This document shows, in pieces, positions 1 through 8,976 of a DNA stretch of 64,000 bases. Both the position numbers and the translations under genes were made by a program. The DNA comes from Halobellus litoreus (GTDB lineage Archaea > Halobacteriota > Halobacteria > Halobacteriales > Haloferacaceae): the NCBI RefSeq assembly GCF_024464595.1, contig NZ_JANHAW010000001.1, forward strand, positions 1,319,083 through 1,383,082, written 5' to 3'. A model generated the notes under the pieces. That model did no database searches, was not told the origin of the DNA, and worked only from the letters and a program-made list of their open reading frames with translations. The stretch's first letter is position 1. Each line of letters starts with the position of its first letter.

Positions 1-1029
1 GGAGGCCGCGGGGACGCGCGCGGCCGGCTTCCGGATGAGCGCCGAGCGGTTGCGGTCGGACCACGCGATGTAGACCGGGGCCTCGTAGCCGGGCACGAGC
101 CGCTTGTAGGAGTTCACCGTCGGGTCGGCGACGGCCGTGATGGCCGGGGCGTGTTCGAGGACGCCCGCGAGGAAAGAGTGCGCCGTCTCCGAGAGGTTGA
201 ACTCGTCGTCCTCGTCGTGGAAGGCGTTGTTCCCGTCCTCGTCGAACAGCGAGACGTGGGTGTGCATCCCCGAGCCGTTGATCTTCGGGATCGGCTTGGG
301 CATAAACGTCGCGTGGAGGTCGTGTTGGGCCGCGATGGCGCGGACGACCGTTCGGAACGTCCCGACGTTGTCGGCCGTCGAGAGCGCGTCGTCGTACTCG
401 AAGTTGATCTCGTGTTGGCCCTCGGCGACCTCGTGGTGGCTGGCCTCGATCTCGAAGCCCATCTGTTCGAGGCCGTAGATGATGTCGCGGCGCACGTCGC
501 TGGCGAGGTCCTTCGGCGCGAGGTCGAAGTAGCCCCCGGCGTCGTTCGTCTTCGTCGTCGCGCGACCCTCCTCGTCCTCCTCGAAGAGGAAGAACTCGGG
601 TTCGGGCGCGACGTTGACGGTGTAGCCCATCTCCTCGGCGCGGTCGAGGGCGTTCTTCAGGACGCGGCGCGGGTCGCCCTCGAAGGGTTCGCCGGTGGAG
701 GTGTTGATGACGTCGCAGATGAGCCGGGCCGAGCGGCCGTCGCGCCACGGGAGGATGGCGAACGTCTCGGGATCGGGCTTGAGGCGCATGTCCGACTCCT
801 GAATGCGGACGAAGCCCTCGATGCTGGACCCGTCGAAGTAGATGCCGTCCGTGAAGGCCTTCTCGGCCTGTGTCGCCGGGACGGCGACGTTCTTCACGGT
901 CCCGAGAATGTCGGTGAACTGCAGGCGGAGAAAGTCCACGTCTTTCTCTTCTATCTCGTCGATGACGCGCTGTGCTTCGGCGGAGAGACCGCCGTCGGGT
1001 GCGGCGGCAGGTGTGTTTTCGTCCGTCAT
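1..1029 (-). CDS. glnA: Glutamine synthetase (type I), C-terminal part outside window
   Basis: Condenses glutamate, ammonia and ATP to glutamine in the cytoplasm; the main ammonia-assimilating enzyme. The first 343 codons are present (family about 450), so the end lies beyond the left edge. Visible motifs are the early GSSIEGF segment, the metal/glutamate-binding [10 protein letters not shown] block and NRSALIRKP near the truncated end. The ATG at 1029 follows a TATA-like box at 1060-1067 (minus strand). It is divergent from an Lrp-family gene, an arrangement seen in other haloarchaea and suggesting that Lrp controls glnA. Identity is secure; regulation is inferred. Confidence 0.97.
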   Translation of the reverse strand, partial: MTDENTPAAAPDGGLSAEAQRVIDEIEEKDVDFLRLQFTDILGTVKNVAVPATQAEKAFTDGIYFDGSSIEGFVRIQESDMRLKPDPETFAILPWRDGRSARLICDVINTSTGEPFEGDPRRVLKNALDRAEEMGYTVNVAPEPEFFLFEEDEEGRATTKTNDAGGYFDLAPKDLASDVRRDIIYGLEQMGFEIEASHHEVAEGQHEINFEYDDALSTADNVGTFRTVVRAIAAQHDLHATFMPKPIPKINGSGMHTHVSLFDEDGNNAFHDEDDEFNLSETAHSFLAGVLEHAPAITAVADPTVNSYKRLVPGYEAPVYIAWSDRNRSALIRKPAARVPAAS

Positions 1030-1155
1030 ATCCTGGACAATCGAATCCGAACACTCCCAGTATAAAGACCTTATCGCTTAGTGCAAATGCCCGTGGTTGC
1101 TAGTCTAATTGGATATTCGTAAAATTCTAATGCCCACAGTCGCATCGTGAGTGTA
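1030..1155. promoter_or_regulatory. Divergent glnA / lrp promoter region
   Basis: An AT-rich gap between two divergent genes. A minus-strand TATA-like box (CTTTATAC, 1060-1067) lies about 30 bases ahead of the glnA ATG. A plus-strand AT-rich box (about 1119-1127) lies ahead of the lrp start. The space between (1070-1115) is where an Lrp-family operator would be expected, but I see no strong palindrome there. Confidence 0.6.
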
Positions 1156-1614
1156 ATGACGTACGAAAACCTCGACGCAAAACTGATCAACGCACTACTC
1201 GGCGACGGACGGGCCAGTCTCCGAAGTCTCGCAGAAGACCTCGACGTCTCCGTCACCACTGTCTCGAATCACCTCCGCGACCTCGAAGACGAGGGGGTCA
1301 TCGAGGGCTATTCCCCGCGCGTGAACTACGACGCGCTCGGCTACGACGTCACGGCGATCATCCAACTGAAGGTCGAGGGGAGTGCCCTTCCGGACATCAC
1401 CGAACGGCTCAAGGGACACAAACAGATGGTCACCGTCTACGAGGTGACCGGCGATTACGACGTCATCGCGGTCGGGAAGTTCGAGGACACAGACGGGATG
1501 AACGATCAGATCAAGGAACTGCTCACCGACACGGACATCCGCGAGTCGAACACGAGCGTCGTCCTCAACGCCGTCGTCGAGAACGCGCAGTTCGACCTCG
1601 ACGTCGACGAGTAG
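1156..1614 (+). CDS. lrp: Lrp/AsnC family transcriptional regulator
   Basis: DNA-binding feast/famine regulator of 152 residues. An AsnC-type helix-turn-helix occupies roughly residues 5-55 ([19 protein letters not shown]) and a RAM ligand-binding domain roughly residues 65-140 ([16 protein letters not shown]). An in-frame GTG at 1147 would add three residues. I prefer the ATG at 1156 because the family starts MTYENLD. It is divergent from glnA, so control of nitrogen assimilation and probably of itself is the natural inference. The effector cannot be read from the sequence. Confidence 0.93.
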   Translation: MTYENLDAKLINALLGDGRASLRSLAEDLDVSVTTVSNHLRDLEDEGVIEGYSPRVNYDALGYDVTAIIQLKVEGSALPDITERLKGHKQMVTVYEVTGDYDVIAVGKFEDTDGMNDQIKELLTDTDIRESNTSVVLNAVVENAQFDLDVDE

Positions 1615-1734
1615 TCGAGACACACCGTCAACGAGCCTCTGGAAAACCCGCTGGGTCGGTCAATGCCGTCGAGAGGTCGACGTCCGTACCGCCGCGGCGT
1701 CGATCCGTCAGGCGGTACACCGCTTCGACCGACG

Positions 1735-2652
1735 TTACGTCGATCCGGCGAGCGGTTCGTCCTCGGCGTGGGCGCGCACCCAGAGCTGGCCGATCCGCGA
1801 GAGTCGGGTCCGGTAGGACTTCCCGTGTTCCTCCTGTTCGATGTATCCCTTCCCGCCCGGGCCGAGCCGGTCGACGTTGTAGATGACCTTGGACCTGAAC
1901 GAGTCGGTGTACTCCTCGTTCATATCGCGGGCGAGCGTCTCCGCGAGCTCGGAGACCGAATCGAACTCGCCGTACTCGCCGAGTTCGAAGAGGATGACCT
2001 CCTCGAAGGGCTTGACGTTCTGAAAGGACGCGATCGGGAGTTCGACGATGTGGGTGTCGCCGATGCGCTTGGCGCCGATGGTCGTCCCGCGCTCGTCGAA
2101 CTCCTCTAGGATGTCCGCCGCGGACTCGTAGCGCTCGCGGATCCGTTCGTTCTCGACGTCGGACCCCGCGAGCAGTTCCCCGAGCAGTTCCTTCGCCGCA
2201 CGGACTTCCTCCGCGAGGTCGGTCTCCAGGTACTTTTCGGGGGCGGTGTAGTAGGTGTGGATCCGGTCGCGGTCCTCCTGGCGTTCGACCATAATCGAGT
2301 GGGCAGCGGTGGCGAAGGCGAACGAGACCGGCCGCGGCATCGCCGAGACGTTCACCCACACCTCCGAATCCGCTGCGGCGTCGAGTTCGGCGTTGATGAG
2401 GTCGTAGGCCTGCTCGAACGCGGCGTCGTAGTCGTACACGTCGGCGACGACGACGCGCTCGGTGTCGGCGCCGAGCAGGTTCTGGAAGTCCTTCTCCAAC
2501 TTCCCCGAGAGGTTCCGGGAGTACTCGACGTTCGACTCGCTGCCGACGGCCCCCTCCAGGAGAATCACCCGGTCGACGTCCTGTTGGTCCCGGATGAGCG
2601 GGGCGATCAGCCGGTCGTAGTCGAAGCCGACCGGCACGATGTGAGTCTGCAT
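1735..2652 (-). CDS. CARF-like / winged-helix regulator (HFX_2341 / DUF6293 family)
   Basis: A 305-residue two-domain protein. The N-terminal half begins HIVPVGFDYDRLIAPLI and later carries WVNVSAMPRPVSFAFATAA. These match the two signature strands of CARF (CRISPR-associated Rossmann fold) domains such as Csa3. The C-terminal third (about residues 205-295) looks like a winged helix. CARF domains bind nucleotides, often cyclic oligoadenylates, but this family is widespread in haloarchaea without CRISPR and its ligand is unknown to me. No cas genes are visible here. The ATG at 2652 lies 25 bases from a TATA box (2676-2685), which favours it over the longer frame. Confidence 0.8.
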   Translation of the reverse strand: MQTHIVPVGFDYDRLIAPLIRDQQDVDRVILLEGAVGSESNVEYSRNLSGKLEKDFQNLLGADTERVVVADVYDYDAAFEQAYDLINAELDAAADSEVWVNVSAMPRPVSFAFATAAHSIMVERQEDRDRIHTYYTAPEKYLETDLAEEVRAAKELLGELLAGSDVENERIRERYESAADILEEFDERGTTIGAKRIGDTHIVELPIASFQNVKPFEEVILFELGEYGEFDSVSELAETLARDMNEEYTDSFRSKVIYNVDRLGPGGKGYIEQEEHGKSYRTRLSRIGQLWVRAHAEDEPLAGST

Positions 2653-2675
2653 ACGCCATCGTTCGCCGGGGGCGA

Positions 2676-2685
2676 CCATAAAAAG
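2676..2685 (-). promoter_or_regulatory. TATA-like box of the CARF regulator
   Basis: CTTTTTATGG on the minus strand, about 25-33 bases upstream of the ATG at 2652, implies a near-leaderless transcript and fixes the start codon. Confidence 0.6.
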
Positions 2686-2781
2686 CGCGAGGCGACTACC
2701 CGCGGGTCAGCGGGATCGACAGGCCGCACTCGCAGTCGCGAGTCGCGCCCGCGGCGTCGCTCGCGAGGAGCGCACGATATA

Positions 2782-2788
2782 TTTATAA
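2782..2788 (+). promoter_or_regulatory. TATA box of the small membrane protein gene
   Basis: TTTATAA sits in a strongly AT-rich patch (about 2776-2792), unlike the surrounding GC-rich DNA. It lies 26-32 bases ahead of the GTG at 2814, so the transcript should begin at or just before the start codon. Confidence 0.6.
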
Positions 2789-2813
2789 TTATCTACAGTG
2801 TACTTTCATCTAG

Positions 2814-3086
2814 GTGGTATGTGTGACCACACCAGGAAAGGCAGGGGCGGAACGGTACTACCGACTACCCCCCGACAGTAGCACGCTCTGGACGTGCCTG
2901 GAGTGCCTGGCGGGCGGGGCCGCCGCGGCAGTCGTCTTTGTCATCTGGCTGCCGGCGCTGACGGATCTGACGCGCACGTTCGAGTTGCTCTCGACGACGA
3001 TGCTCGTGTTCGTGTTCCTCTTTCTGTGGCTCTCGCTGTGGGCGGTCATCGGATCGGTCCACGAACAGGTTTGGACGACGGGATGA
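2814..3086 (+). CDS. Small two-helix membrane protein, function unknown
   Basis: 90 residues with two clear hydrophobic segments (about residues 33-50 and 60-82), a short soluble N-terminus and a short tail. I do not recognise the family. Both in-frame GTGs (2814 and 2823) suit the TATA box at 2782; the second would give an N-terminus of MTTPGKAG. It stands alone between a divergent regulator and a convergent gene. The clear promoter and membrane pattern make it a likely real gene. Confidence 0.65.
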   Translation: MVCVTTPGKAGAERYYRLPPDSSTLWTCLECLAGGAAAAVVFVIWLPALTDLTRTFELLSTTMLVFVFLFLWLSLWAVIGSVHEQVWTTG

Positions 3087-3134
3087 CGCGGCCGCTCCCG
3101 TCCGCCGGCCGCTGACAGTCTGTCGTCGTCCCGC

Positions 3135-3530
3135 TCACCGCACCACGTCGACGTCGAGGTGGACCCCGCCGCGGAGGTAGTCGACGCCGATGAACGCCAG
3201 CGCGAGCGCGCCCAGCGCGCCGGCAGCGGACCCGACGACGGCGCTCGTAGCGGCGGCGCTCCCGCCGAGCAGTTCCGGGACGGTCGTCGACAGCATCGCG
3301 AGGGCGAGCGCGAGGTCACCGACGCCCGCGAAGACGTGCCACTCGACCGACCGCGATCCGACCGCGACGCGTTCGCGCCGGCCGGCGACGACGAACGTCC
3401 CGCCGGCGACGCCGAGACAGGCGACGAGGAGTCCGGTCGGGGCGTCGTCGGGGACGCCGGCCAGTCCGACCAAGGCGGCGGCGACGAGGAGCAGTCCGCT
3501 TCCGAGCAGCGTGAGGAGGGCGCGGCGCAT
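3135..3530 (-). CDS. Four-helix membrane protein, function unknown
   Basis: 131 residues starting MRRALLTLLGSGLLLV with four hydrophobic stretches separated by short Arg- or Asp-containing loops. The frame continues upstream, but those residues are Arg/Gly-rich and the hydrophobic pattern begins at the ATG at 3530. No conserved catalytic motif is visible. It lies downstream of and co-directional with the isochorismatase-family gene, with a gap of about 75 bases. Confidence 0.6.
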   Translation of the reverse strand: MRRALLTLLGSGLLLVAAALVGLAGVPDDAPTGLLVACLGVAGGTFVVAGRRERVAVGSRSVEWHVFAGVGDLALALAMLSTTVPELLGGSAAATSAVVGSAAGALGALALAFIGVDYLRGGVHLDVDVVR

Positions 3531-3604
3531 AGGGCGGCCTTGTCGATCGATTCGGATAGAGGTACCGGCGGTACCGGGGCGAGACCGGAGCCGTCGCCCC
3601 GCCG

Positions 3605-4210
3605 CTACGCCTCCGTCCACCCCTCGACTGCCGCGAGGACCTCCTCGGTGACCGCCACGTCGGCGAACTCCCCGTACAGGTGCGTCAGCGCGGTTCGGTG
3701 GACTTCAGAAGCGGCGTAGTGCGTCCCGTCGGGCGCGTCGCGTTCGAACGTCGCGGTCGCGTCGGCGACGACGATCGGCTCGAAGCCGAGGTTCTCGGCC
3801 AGGCGGGTCGTCGTCGACACGCAGTGGTCCGTCGTGAGGCCGACGACGACGACCGTCTCACACCCGCGTTCGCGGAGCCGGTCCTCCAAGTCGGTGCCGA
3901 CGAACGCCGCGTTCACCCGCTTCGTTATCACCGGTTCGTCGTCGCGGGGCGCGGTCTCCGGTTTCCACGCGAAGCCGGGGGCGTCACCCCGCAGGGGCGA
4001 GTCCGGTTCCGCCGAGTCGTGGCGGACGTGAAACCGGGGCAGGTCGGCCGCGCGCCACGCCTCCAGGAGGCGGGCGGCGTTCGCCTCGGCGTCGGGGTTG
4101 TTCCGCTCGCCCCACGCGGGGTCGTCGAACCCCGTCTGGAGGTCGACGAGCACGAGCGCGGGGGAGTCGCCGAGGCGCTCCCGGAGCGCGGCGGCGTCCG
4201 TCCCGGTCAT
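3605..4210 (-). CDS. Isochorismatase-family cysteine hydrolase
   Basis: A 201-residue single-domain alpha/beta hydrolase of the isochorismatase/nicotinamidase superfamily. The catalytic triad is visible: Asp23 in LVLVDLQ, Lys97 in ITKRVNAAF and Cys130 in TTDHCVSTT. The family hydrolyses amide or vinyl-ether bonds in small molecules. The nicotinamidase metal-binding histidine pattern is not evident, so the substrate is open. Its ATG at 4210 is 4 bases below the stop of the upstream YqcI/YcgG gene, suggesting co-transcription. Confidence 0.88.
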   Translation of the reverse strand: MTGTDAAALRERLGDSPALVLVDLQTGFDDPAWGERNNPDAEANAARLLEAWRAADLPRFHVRHDSAEPDSPLRGDAPGFAWKPETAPRDDEPVITKRVNAAFVGTDLEDRLRERGCETVVVVGLTTDHCVSTTTRLAENLGFEPIVVADATATFERDAPDGTHYAASEVHRTALTHLYGEFADVAVTEEVLAAVEGWTEA

Positions 4211-4214
4211 CGGC

Positions 4215-5033
4215 TCAGTCGTCCCCCGCCGGGGGCTGTGGCGCCTCCTTCGGCGGCGCGGCTTTCGGGTGCTCGCGCGTCACCTCGATCGGACACTCGT
4301 CGGGCGAGAGCTCGGGGTCTTCCCTGAACAGGTACTGCGGCCACTCGCGGTCGCCCTCGACGCCCCAGTCGCCGAGGTCCGCGTGGGGGCAGACGCCGTC
4401 GTACTCCTCGAGGCGACCCTGGATCTGTTCGCGGGCGCGCTCGCCGGCCTCGGTGTCGTGAGTGATCCCCGCGAAGAGCGCGCGCGGTTGGAACGTGATC
4501 TCCAGGCCGACCGGGCAGTAGCGGCTCTTCCGGTCGTCGTAGAAGGGGGCGCGACAGGTCGGAAACATCGGCTCGCCGCCGAAGGAGAACTCCCAGCGGG
4601 GGTCGTCGGGGTCTGTCGGGATGTCCGCCGGCCACGGTTCGGGGTCGTGGACGTGGAGGAACTGCAGCAGGTGCCACAGCGTCTCGTGGTAGTCGGCTTC
4701 GGTGAACTCCCGCGCGGGCGGCTTGAAGAACGTCACCAGCGAGGCCCGCCCCGGCGCGTCGGGGTAGGTGTCGAGGTATTCGAGCAGCGTGTCCCGAAAC
4801 GCCAGGAGCGCGTCGGGGTCGGTTGTCGAGGGGACGGCCGTGTAGAGCGGCTCGCCGTCGCGGACCGACTGCGCCCCGAAGTGACACGGGAACTCCGTCC
4901 CGTTGCGTTCGCCGAGCAGCGCGTCCGTGAACGTCTCGAAGTGGCGGCGGACCCACCGGGGAACGTCGCCGTCGTCGACGCGGGCGGCCAGCGTCTCCTG
5001 GTCCAGGAGCGACTGGATTCCCGGTTCGTTCAT
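4215..5033 (-). CDS. YqcI/YcgG family protein
   Basis: 272 residues matching the YqcI/YcgG family of unknown biochemical role. Recognisable features are the early [13 protein letters not shown] segment, a central LVTFFKPP stretch, HVHDPEPWP, and [20 protein letters not shown] with conserved Cys/His residues. The acidic, Pro-rich C-terminus (about the last 30 residues) looks like a haloarchaeal addition. It is probably first in a short operon with the isochorismatase-fold hydrolase. The His/Cys pattern could hint at metal binding, but this is inference. Confidence 0.8.
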   Translation of the reverse strand: MNEPGIQSLLDQETLAARVDDGDVPRWVRRHFETFTDALLGERNGTEFPCHFGAQSVRDGEPLYTAVPSTTDPDALLAFRDTLLEYLDTYPDAPGRASLVTFFKPPAREFTEADYHETLWHLLQFLHVHDPEPWPADIPTDPDDPRWEFSFGGEPMFPTCRAPFYDDRKSRYCPVGLEITFQPRALFAGITHDTEAGERAREQIQGRLEEYDGVCPHADLGDWGVEGDREWPQYLFREDPELSPDECPIEVTREHPKAAPPKEAPQPPAGDD

Positions 5034-5112
5034 ACCGGTGAATCGGGCCAGGCGATCAAGAGCGCTTCGCCGGCTCCGAGACGCCGAGAACGGGGACAGG
5101 TCGTTCGCGGTG

Positions 5113-6615
5113 TCAGTCCGCGCGCGTGCCGACGGCGAACGTCTCGCTCCGCTCGTCGGTGTCGGCCGACGTGAGAAGCGACACGCCGACGGTGAGGAAG
5201 AGCGAGAGCGCCATCCCGTAGAGCGCGAAGTCCCAGGTGAAGTACGTCGACCCGAGGACCGTGACGCCGCCGACAGTCACGGCCGGGACGAACACGTGGG
5301 CGACGTAGAACAGTTGCGACCCCGCGATGCCGGCGATCATCCCCTGTCGGGTCGTCCGCGACCAGTAGAGGGCGACGATCACCGGCAGCGCGAGTTGCGC
5401 GTAGCCGCCGAAAGCGGTGTCGCCGACGGTGATGAGCGTGCCCGGCCGGAACAGGCTGACGACGAACGTGCCGATCGCGAACGCCGCGACGCCGCCGCGG
5501 GCGATCCACGCCTCGCGGGTGGTGGACGCATCGGGGTTGACGAACGGCCGGTAGAGGTCGCGGGTCAGGTACGACGAGCCCGAGAGCAGCATCGAGTCCG
5601 AGGACGACATCATCGCCGCCATCGCGCCGGCGACGACGAGCGCGGCGAACCACCCGGGCGTGTAGGCGTTCAGCACTACGGGTACGACGTTCGCGCCCTC
5701 GGGAACGGCCACGCCGAGGCCCGCGGCCCACGTGCCCAGCAGGAACGCGGGCACGAACAGCAGGAGGACCAGCACCGGCCACAGCGAGAAGGAGCGCTTC
5801 AGCACGCGGACGTCCTTCGCGACGAAGAAGCGCTGATTGATCTGCGGGAACATCGCGACGCCGAAGGCGATGGTCACGGCCTGGGCGATCATCCACTGCG
5901 GGGAGTAGATGCCACCGCCCAGCGAGAGGAACTCGGGGTTCGACGCCGCCAGCGACGTCGAGACCGCGTCGAGACCGCCCGCCGCCGAGAGCACCCAGCC
6001 GACGGCGATCCAGACGATCCCGAGCATGAACACGCCCTGGATCGTGTCGGTCCAGGCGACCCCGCGGAGTCCCGCGAGGACGACGTAGACGATCATGAAC
6101 AGCGTGATCGCCGCCGCGCCGACCCAGTAGGGGACCGCCCCGTCGGAGAGGCCGACGATGGCTTCCCCCGCGCCCATCTGCTGGAGCATCACGTACGGGA
6201 ACAGCCAGAAGATGGAGACGCCGGCGACGAGCGCCCGGAGGCGCTTCGAGCCGAACCGGTCGCCGAGCATCTCACCCAGGGTGACGTACCCCTGGACCTT
6301 GCCGATCAGCCACTGGCGGTAGCCGATCACGTACCAGAGGATCGCGAAGAGGATCCCGTCCATCAGCCCCATCACGAGGATCCACTCGGGGCCGGAGGCG
6401 TACGCGAGGTTGGGACCGCCGAAGAAGGTGAACGCCGAGAGCAGCGTCGCGAACGTCGTGAACAGGAGGACGCCCGTGCCGATCGAGCGACTCGCCAAGT
6501 AGTAATCCTCGGCGTCCCGCCCGGTCGCCCGATAGGCGAATACGCCGACCGCGAGCGCGACCACGAGGTACGCGCCGACGACGCCGAGCCGGACCAGCAG
6601 TTCCGACTCAGCCAT
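5113..6615 (-). CDS. Sodium:solute symporter (SSS family)
   Basis: A 500-residue integral membrane protein with about 13 helices and SSS-family features: the ATGRDAEDYYLASRSIG segment after helix 1, FFGGPNLAYASGPEW, and a central helix pair around VLAGLRGVAWTDTIQG. It uses the Na+ gradient to import a small organic solute; the substrate cannot be deduced. It overlaps the upstream DUF3311 gene by 8 bases. This pairing is common in haloarchaea and bacteria, and the small protein is thought to be an accessory subunit. Palindromes ahead of the operon suggest regulated expression. Confidence 0.92.
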   Translation of the reverse strand: MAESELLVRLGVVGAYLVVALAVGVFAYRATGRDAEDYYLASRSIGTGVLLFTTFATLLSAFTFFGGPNLAYASGPEWILVMGLMDGILFAILWYVIGYRQWLIGKVQGYVTLGEMLGDRFGSKRLRALVAGVSIFWLFPYVMLQQMGAGEAIVGLSDGAVPYWVGAAAITLFMIVYVVLAGLRGVAWTDTIQGVFMLGIVWIAVGWVLSAAGGLDAVSTSLAASNPEFLSLGGGIYSPQWMIAQAVTIAFGVAMFPQINQRFFVAKDVRVLKRSFSLWPVLVLLLFVPAFLLGTWAAGLGVAVPEGANVVPVVLNAYTPGWFAALVVAGAMAAMMSSSDSMLLSGSSYLTRDLYRPFVNPDASTTREAWIARGGVAAFAIGTFVVSLFRPGTLITVGDTAFGGYAQLALPVIVALYWSRTTRQGMIAGIAGSQLFYVAHVFVPAVTVGGVTVLGSTYFTWDFALYGMALSLFLTVGVSLLTSADTDERSETFAVGTRAD

Positions 6616-6841
6616 CGACGCCCACCTCGTCGGGATCGACGTTCATTCCCCGGTCCCAGGCTCCGCGAGCGAACAGCGCGAACGCGAGCGACGCCAGCGC
6701 CATCCACCCGATGTGCCACCAGAGCCACACCGGAAGCCCGAGCCACGTCGTCGCGTCCGCCCAGAGGAACCACGGAATAGCGAACGCGACGAGTACTACG
6801 AAGACTCCGATCCACAAGAAATCGGTCTTCTTTCGTCTCAT
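6608..6841 (-). CDS. DUF3311 family small membrane protein (symporter partner)
   Basis: 77 residues with two transmembrane helices (roughly 8-30 and 38-60), and Trp-rich PWFLWADATTW and LPVWLWWHIGWM segments typical of DUF3311. The stop overlaps the symporter start by 8 bases, so the two are translationally coupled. By analogy with other small subunits next to SSS transporters it may stabilise or regulate the permease. The ATG at 6841 is preceded by a cluster of short palindromes. Confidence 0.85.
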   Translation of the reverse strand: MRRKKTDFLWIGVFVVLVAFAIPWFLWADATTWLGLPVWLWWHIGWMALASLAFALFARGAWDRGMNVDPDEVGVDG

Positions 6842-6848
6842 CGAAGTC

Positions 6849-6921
6849 GAGTAATTACTCTTCGTACGTAAGTATTACTCTTCGAGATTCGGTTTCTACT
6901 ATCGAAGAAAATTTTTCTTCG
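6849..6921 (-). promoter_or_regulatory. Palindrome cluster upstream of DUF3311-symporter operon
   Basis: Three elements are visible: a perfect 12-bp palindrome GAGTAATTACTC (6849-6860) next to the start; two direct copies of ATTACTCTTCG 20 bases apart (6854-6864 and 6874-6884); and a perfect 9-bp inverted repeat with a 1-bp centre, CGAAGAAAA-T-TTTTCTTCG (6903-6921). The TATA-like box is probably TAATACTTAC, about 6868-6877 on the minus strand. The arrangement brackets the promoter, as operators do. Confidence 0.6.
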
Positions 6922-6973
6922 TAGCGCCGGTTCGGAGTCCCCGTGTACCCGATTCGACGCCCGCAGCGCCGCA

Positions 6974-7093
6974 TCCGACAGTTGTGTGACTCATCCAATA
7001 GTTGTGTGGCTCACTCGACAGTCGTGTGACTTATCCGACGATCGTGTAATTTGTCCAACAGTCGTGTGAACCGTGCGACGGTCCGTGCAGTCG
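6974..7093. repeat. 20-bp tandem repeat array, 5-6 copies
   Basis: Six consecutive 20-base units begin at 6974, 6994, 7014, 7034, 7054 and 7074. The core resembles GACAGTCGTGTGACT; the last copy is degenerate. The array is intergenic, between the divergent DUF3311 operon and dnaG, and ends about 73 bases upstream of the dnaG TATA box. It lacks the repeat-spacer structure of CRISPR. Confidence 0.85.
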
Positions 7094-7166
7094 TCGGTGG
7101 TCCGGGACGCGGCCGAACCGCCGGCGCTCTTCTCAGGTACGATAGATATTTGCCGGGAGCAGCCCA

Positions 7167-7174
7167 TATATAAG
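7167..7174 (+). promoter_or_regulatory. TATA box of dnaG
   Basis: TATATAAG at 7167-7174 predicts a transcript starting near 7195. This leaves a leader of about 45 bases before the dnaG ATG at 7240, unusual here because most genes look leaderless. The leader holds a small stem CCCC-GTA-GGGG at 7219-7229. Confidence 0.55.
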
Positions 7175-7239
7175 CACGTCATCGGGTTTCCCATGACGCT
7201 CACATCACCATCACACCGCCCCGTAGGGGGACTTCACCA

Positions 7240-8973
7240 ATGGAAGATACCGAAAAATACCTCATCCACGCAGCGATCACCGCCGACGGCATCGTCGAAC
7301 GGTCCGACGTCGTCGGGGCCATCTTCGGGCAGACCGAAGGGCTCCTCGGCGACGACCTGGACCTCCGCGACCTCCAACAGTCGTCGAAAGTCGGGCGCAT
7401 CGACGTCGAAATCGACTCCCAGAACGGCCAGTCGTTCGGGACCGTCACCATCGCGAGCAGCCTCGACAGAGTCAAGACCGCGATTCTCGCCGCCTCCCTG
7501 GAGACGATTACCCGCGTCGGGCCCTGCCGGGCCACCGTCGAGGTAACCGACATCGAGGACGTCCGCGAGGCCAAGCGCCGCGAGGTCGTCGAGCGCGCGA
7601 AGGAACTCCTCTCGGAGTCGTTCGACGAGAGCGTGATCTCCTCGACCGAGATCCTCGAGGAGGTCAAAGAGAGCGTCCGCATCGAGGACATCAGCGAGTA
7701 CGAGGACCTCCCCGCCGGTCCCCACGTCGCCGACTCCGACGCCGTCGTCGTCGTCGAGGGGCGCGCTGACGTCCTGACGCTTCTGAGCTACGGCATCAAG
7801 AACGCTATCGCGGTCGAGGGGACGAACGTTCCCGACGTCGTCGCCGACCTCACCGCCGAGCGGACCACGACCGCCTTCTTCGACGGCGACCGCGGCGGCG
7901 AACTCATCCTCCGGGAACTCACCCAGGTGGGCGACGTCGACTACGTCGCGTTCGCGCCGAAGGGTCGCTCCGTCGAGGACCTCAAGCGCCACGAGGTGTT
8001 CGCGGCGCTGCGCGATAAGGAACCGATCGAGTCCTTCGAGGGCGAAGAGGCCGTGCCGAACGGGGAGACGACGGAGTCCGTCGCGGACGGTGACCACCCA
8101 GACCCTCTGCGGGGGTCGCCGACGACTGAGTCGGCGGCCCCGCAGTCCGACGGATCCGAGTCGCAGAGCGAGACCGAACGCGATCACGTCACCGATTCGG
8201 GACTCCCGCCGACGGGAGATGCCTCGGCGGCCGCGGATTCGAGCACTACCCCGCCCGCGTGTTCGGGCGGAACCACCGCGCGCGACGCAGCCGACGGGCG
8301 GGCGGGAGACGACGCCGCGCCCAGCGCGGGATCCGACGATCCAAACGCCTCACCGTCGGACCCCACCGAAACGGACGTCGACGTGGGAACGAGCAGCGTC
8401 GCAGACGCGGAGGCGGCCGAGGAAACTGCCGCGGAGACGGCCGAAGGAACCCCCTCGGCGGACGTCACCCCCGACGCCGACGAGACGGACGCCGACGACG
8501 GCGCTCGCCCGGGCGCGGACGGCGAGTCGGTCGACGCCGAACGTGGCGCGGACGGCGAGTCGGACGCGACCCCAGACGACGGGTCGGAAGCGGCCCCGGA
8601 CGGGAGTGAGACAGACGGCGCCGAGGAAGACGGTGCGGACGAGTCCGCCGCCGAGACCGAGCGCCCGCGCTCGCTCAGAGATCACGTCCGCGAGGTCATC
8701 GACGGCGAGACCGGAGCGATTCGCCTCCTCGACGACGAGTTCGGCACGCTCGCCGAGCGCCCGGTCGAGGACGCCTTCGACGCGATCGCCGAGGCCGACC
8801 CCGCACCGTACGCCGCGGTCGTCGACGGCGAGTTCACCCAGCGGCTCCTCGACGTGGCGGCCCAACGCGGCGTCGACCACGCGGTCGCGACCTCGACCGG
8901 CGAGTTCGTCAAGAAGCCGATCGGGACCCGGCTGCTGACCGCCGACCAACTGGCGAAATCGGTCGCGAGCTGA
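7240..8973 (+). CDS. dnaG: Archaeal DnaG primase-like protein
   Basis: 577 residues. The N-terminal archaeal DnaG region (about 1-165) is followed by a TOPRIM domain with the catalytic Glu173 ([11 protein letters not shown]) and the Asp215-Gly-Asp217 motif in FFDGDRGG. Archaeal DnaG binds the exosome in RNA turnover and can show primase activity in vitro. Residues about 270-474 are a very acidic, low-complexity Ser/Thr/Asp/Glu/Ala linker, and a conserved helical C-terminal domain resumes at RPRSLRDHV. The linker makes it longer than non-haloarchaeal homologues. The ATG is well placed below a TATA box. Confidence 0.95.
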   Translation: MEDTEKYLIHAAITADGIVERSDVVGAIFGQTEGLLGDDLDLRDLQQSSKVGRIDVEIDSQNGQSFGTVTIASSLDRVKTAILAASLETITRVGPCRATVEVTDIEDVREAKRREVVERAKELLSESFDESVISSTEILEEVKESVRIEDISEYEDLPAGPHVADSDAVVVVEGRADVLTLLSYGIKNAIAVEGTNVPDVVADLTAERTTTAFFDGDRGGELILRELTQVGDVDYVAFAPKGRSVEDLKRHEVFAALRDKEPIESFEGEEAVPNGETTESVADGDHPDPLRGSPTTESAAPQSDGSESQSETERDHVTDSGLPPTGDASAAADSSTTPPACSGGTTARDAADGRAGDDAAPSAGSDDPNASPSDPTETDVDVGTSSVADAEAAEETAAETAEGTPSADVTPDADETDADDGARPGADGESVDAERGADGESDATPDDGSEAAPDGSETDGAEEDGADESAAETERPRSLRDHVREVIDGETGAIRLLDDEFGTLAERPVEDAFDAIAEADPAPYAAVVDGEFTQRLLDVAAQRGVDHAVATSTGEFVKKPIGTRLLTADQLAKSVAS

Positions 8974-8976
8974 GGG

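Noticed and set aside
4903-6780. 625-residue plus-strand open frame opposite the symporter
   Set aside because: Composition is Arg/Asp/Glu/His-rich without hydrophobic cores, typical of the antisense shadow of a GC-rich coding strand. The minus strand encodes a clear SSS transporter.
6974-7093. CRISPR array
   Set aside because: The 20-bp units are contiguous with no spacers, and there are no cas genes; the same reasoning excludes the 26 bp and 16 bp arrays.
7073-7546. Plus-strand ORF overlapping the start of dnaG
   Set aside because: Ser/Thr/Arg-rich +1 shadow of dnaG; no conserved features.
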